Of a DNA stretch of 6,650 nt, positions 5,337-6,650 are shown piece after piece (position 1 is the stretch's first letter; every line of letters starts with the position of its first letter). The position numbers and the translations under genes were made by a program. Origin of the DNA: CAZMSQ01 sp964569025 (lineage in GTDB: Bacteria > Bacteroidota > Bacteroidia > Chitinophagales > Saprospiraceae); contig CAZMSQ010000077.1 in assembly GCA_964569025.1 (NCBI GenBank), forward strand, positions 1-6,650. Direction: 5' to 3'. The notes under the pieces were generated by a model. The model made no database searches. It saw nothing but the letters and a program-made list of their open reading frames with translations, and was not told where the DNA came from.

Positions 5337-6650
5337 TTATTTCCTGATCCGTTTCCAAATCTGGAGGATGAGGTCATTAGCCTGCGGCACCAGCTTGAGG
5401 GCGTAGACTGGTCCTCCGAAGAGGCCCAGAAAAACGATGGTCCGTATGGCCATATCGGCGATGCTATGGCCGGTGGAGGGCAGGATGAATGCAGCTCCGA
5501 ATGCCAGTCCGGCCAGGGCGGTGACTTTGAGGGTGGCGGGAGTAAATGGCTGCATGTTGAAGCGGTATTTGATGTAAAACAGTTTGATGAGGTTGTAGAG
5601 AGACAGGGAGACGAGTGTAGCCAGAGCTGCTCCGGCGGCGCCCATGCTTGAAATGAAGAGCCAGTTGAAGAAAATGTTGAGGATGGCGAGGACAATCAGG
5701 ATGTAGAGGTTGAAGCGAAAGTATTTTGAGTAGCCAATGATTTGACCATTCACGGAGGTGGTCATGTCAAAGACCTTGGCGAGTCCGAGGAAGACCACAA
5801 TGAGGAAGAAGCCCTGAAATTCTTCGCTTTTGGGCAGGAGGGTGATCAGATCGCTGATATTGAGGACAATGAGTGGGAACACAGCGAGTCCGGCGGTGAG
5901 GAGAATAAGTGATGACCGTTGGTAGATTCGTTTGACCTCGGGGAGGTCATTGAGGGTGAGAGAACGGGAGATAATGGGCCCGGAGATGCGGTTGATGGAA
6001 TCGCTTGGGATGACCATGATATTGATCAGAAACAGCAGAATGTTGTAGGCTCCTGTGGCGGTTAAATCCACCATTTTGGTAATCATCAGCGTATCAATCC
6101 GCAGCGCCAGCTGGCCGCTGAGTGCGTTAAGGATGGCAAAAAGGCCATATACGGCCATGTCCTTGCGACGGTACGCATCTTTGAGGAAGGCAGGCCATTT
6201 GAGGTCGATGGCTTTGAGTGAGATCATGTACCCCAGGAGGACACAAGTAGTCATCACAAGCATCACCATCACCCCAATCACAAACTGGTCGATGGTAATC
6301 CACCGCGCCACTGCCAGCAAAATCAGCACTGGCAGGCCAATCTTATACCAAAACCGCCCGGCTATTTCCGGGACGACAATGCGTCCGTAGTTGGAGATAT
6401 AAGTTGTAAGCATTCCATTGAGTGTCACCACCACAGCCATTGGCACTGCCCAATACACATACTTTTGGAAGAGGGGATCGTCGCCCGATTGGACAAAAAG
6501 GGCAAAAAAGGTATCTTTGAGAATTGCTGCAAGCCCGAGAAAGATCAGGCTTCCGAGGAGGGTGAGAATGATGAGGAGGGTGAGAAGGCCTTTGTATGCC
6601 TTTGAATCTTCTTGGTTATGAGGGTGATAGCGGACCGCGAGGCTGGCGGC
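5337..6650 (-). CDS. Polysaccharide/oligosaccharide flippase (Wzx-like, MOP superfamily), 5' end outside the window
   Basis: Inner-membrane lipid-linked glycan flippase of the MOP superfamily, as found in capsule, O-antigen or exopolysaccharide export. 437 residues are visible, ending KRIRK at the stop 5337-5339. Family members run about 480-500 residues, so the first one or two membrane helices lie beyond the right edge. The frame stays open from GTG 6458 to the window end (visible N-terminus AASLAVRYHPHNQEDSKAYK) with no ATG, GTG or TTG, so 6458 is not the real start. About 12 hydrophobic helices are visible, in pairs separated by short charged loops. Typical motifs include WAVPMAVVVTLNGML, RIDTLMI in the middle, the NGQIIGYSKYFRFN loop and the GAAGAALAT helix. 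It converges on the SDR gene with 10 bp between stop codons. No glycosyltransferase is visible here, but its operon would lie upstream, to the right. Confidence 0.92.
   Translation of the reverse strand, partial: AASLAVRYHPHNQEDSKAYKGLLTLLIILTLLGSLIFLGLAAILKDTFFALFVQSGDDPLFQKYVYWAVPMAVVVTLNGMLTTYISNYGRIVVPEIAGRFWYKIGLPVLILLAVARWITIDQFVIGVMVMLVMTTCVLLGYMISLKAIDLKWPAFLKDAYRRKDMAVYGLFAILNALSGQLALRIDTLMITKMVDLTATGAYNILLFLINIMVIPSDSINRISGPIISRSLTLNDLPEVKRIYQRSSLILLTAGLAVFPLIVLNISDLITLLPKSEEFQGFFLIVVFLGLAKVFDMTTSVNGQIIGYSKYFRFNLYILIVLAILNIFFNWLFISSMGAAGAALATLVSLSLYNLIKLFYIKYRFNMQPFTPATLKVTALAGLAFGAAFILPSTGHSIADMAIRTIVFLGLFGGPVYALKLVPQANDLILQIWKRIRK

Noticed and set aside
5337..6458. Flippase starting at GTG 6458
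   Set aside because: The frame is open to the window edge and the upstream residues form a further membrane helix and loop typical of the family, so the real start lies outside the window.

Overview
The window looks like a draft contig from a member of the Bacteroidota/Rhodothermota. The evidence is: no gene start has a clear Shine-Dalgarno sequence, and the SDR and small-gene starts follow A-rich leaders; one upstream region carries a textbook Bacteroidota promoter (TTG, 20 bp, TAnnTTTG); and the protein families present (secreted Asp-box propeller protein, Uma2 protein, Bacteroidota-type Wzx-like flippase) are common there. GC is moderate and fairly even across the genes. The one long non-coding stretch is more AT-rich. 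A run of exactly 100 N marks a scaffold gap.

Layout, left to right. (1) 32-3130, minus: a secreted protein of about 1,030 residues with sortilin/Vps10-like Asp-box (BNR) propeller repeats, then an Ig-like domain and a helical tail; the N gap lies inside it. (2) 3200-3796, minus: a Uma2-family (DUF820) PD-(D/E)xK-fold protein, 69 bp upstream of gene 1 and possibly co-transcribed with it. (3) 3834-3870: a strong intrinsic terminator pointing left, which closes a small minus-strand gene at 3873-4104. That gene appears to be broken by one extra base. (4) 4105-4582: a 478-bp AT-rich, G-skewed divergent intergenic region with promoter candidates for both sides and one inverted repeat. (5) 4583-5326, plus: a FabG/PhaB-type short-chain dehydrogenase with all catalytic residues. 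(6) 5337 to beyond the right edge, minus: a polytopic polysaccharide flippase, convergent with the SDR and cut at its N-terminus by the window edge.

The genes do not form one obvious pathway. The window looks like a set of unrelated housekeeping and envelope genes: a cell-surface or periplasmic propeller, an orphan Uma2 protein, a 3-ketoacyl reductase and a glycan flippase. The only speculative link is that the small helical protein has a phasin-like look and is divergent from a PhaB/FabG-type reductase, which would fit polyhydroxyalkanoate metabolism. No synthase is visible to support this. I do not see a convincing new multi-gene system. The most useful observations are the frameshifted small gene with its own promoter and terminator, and the likely under-sized assembly gap.
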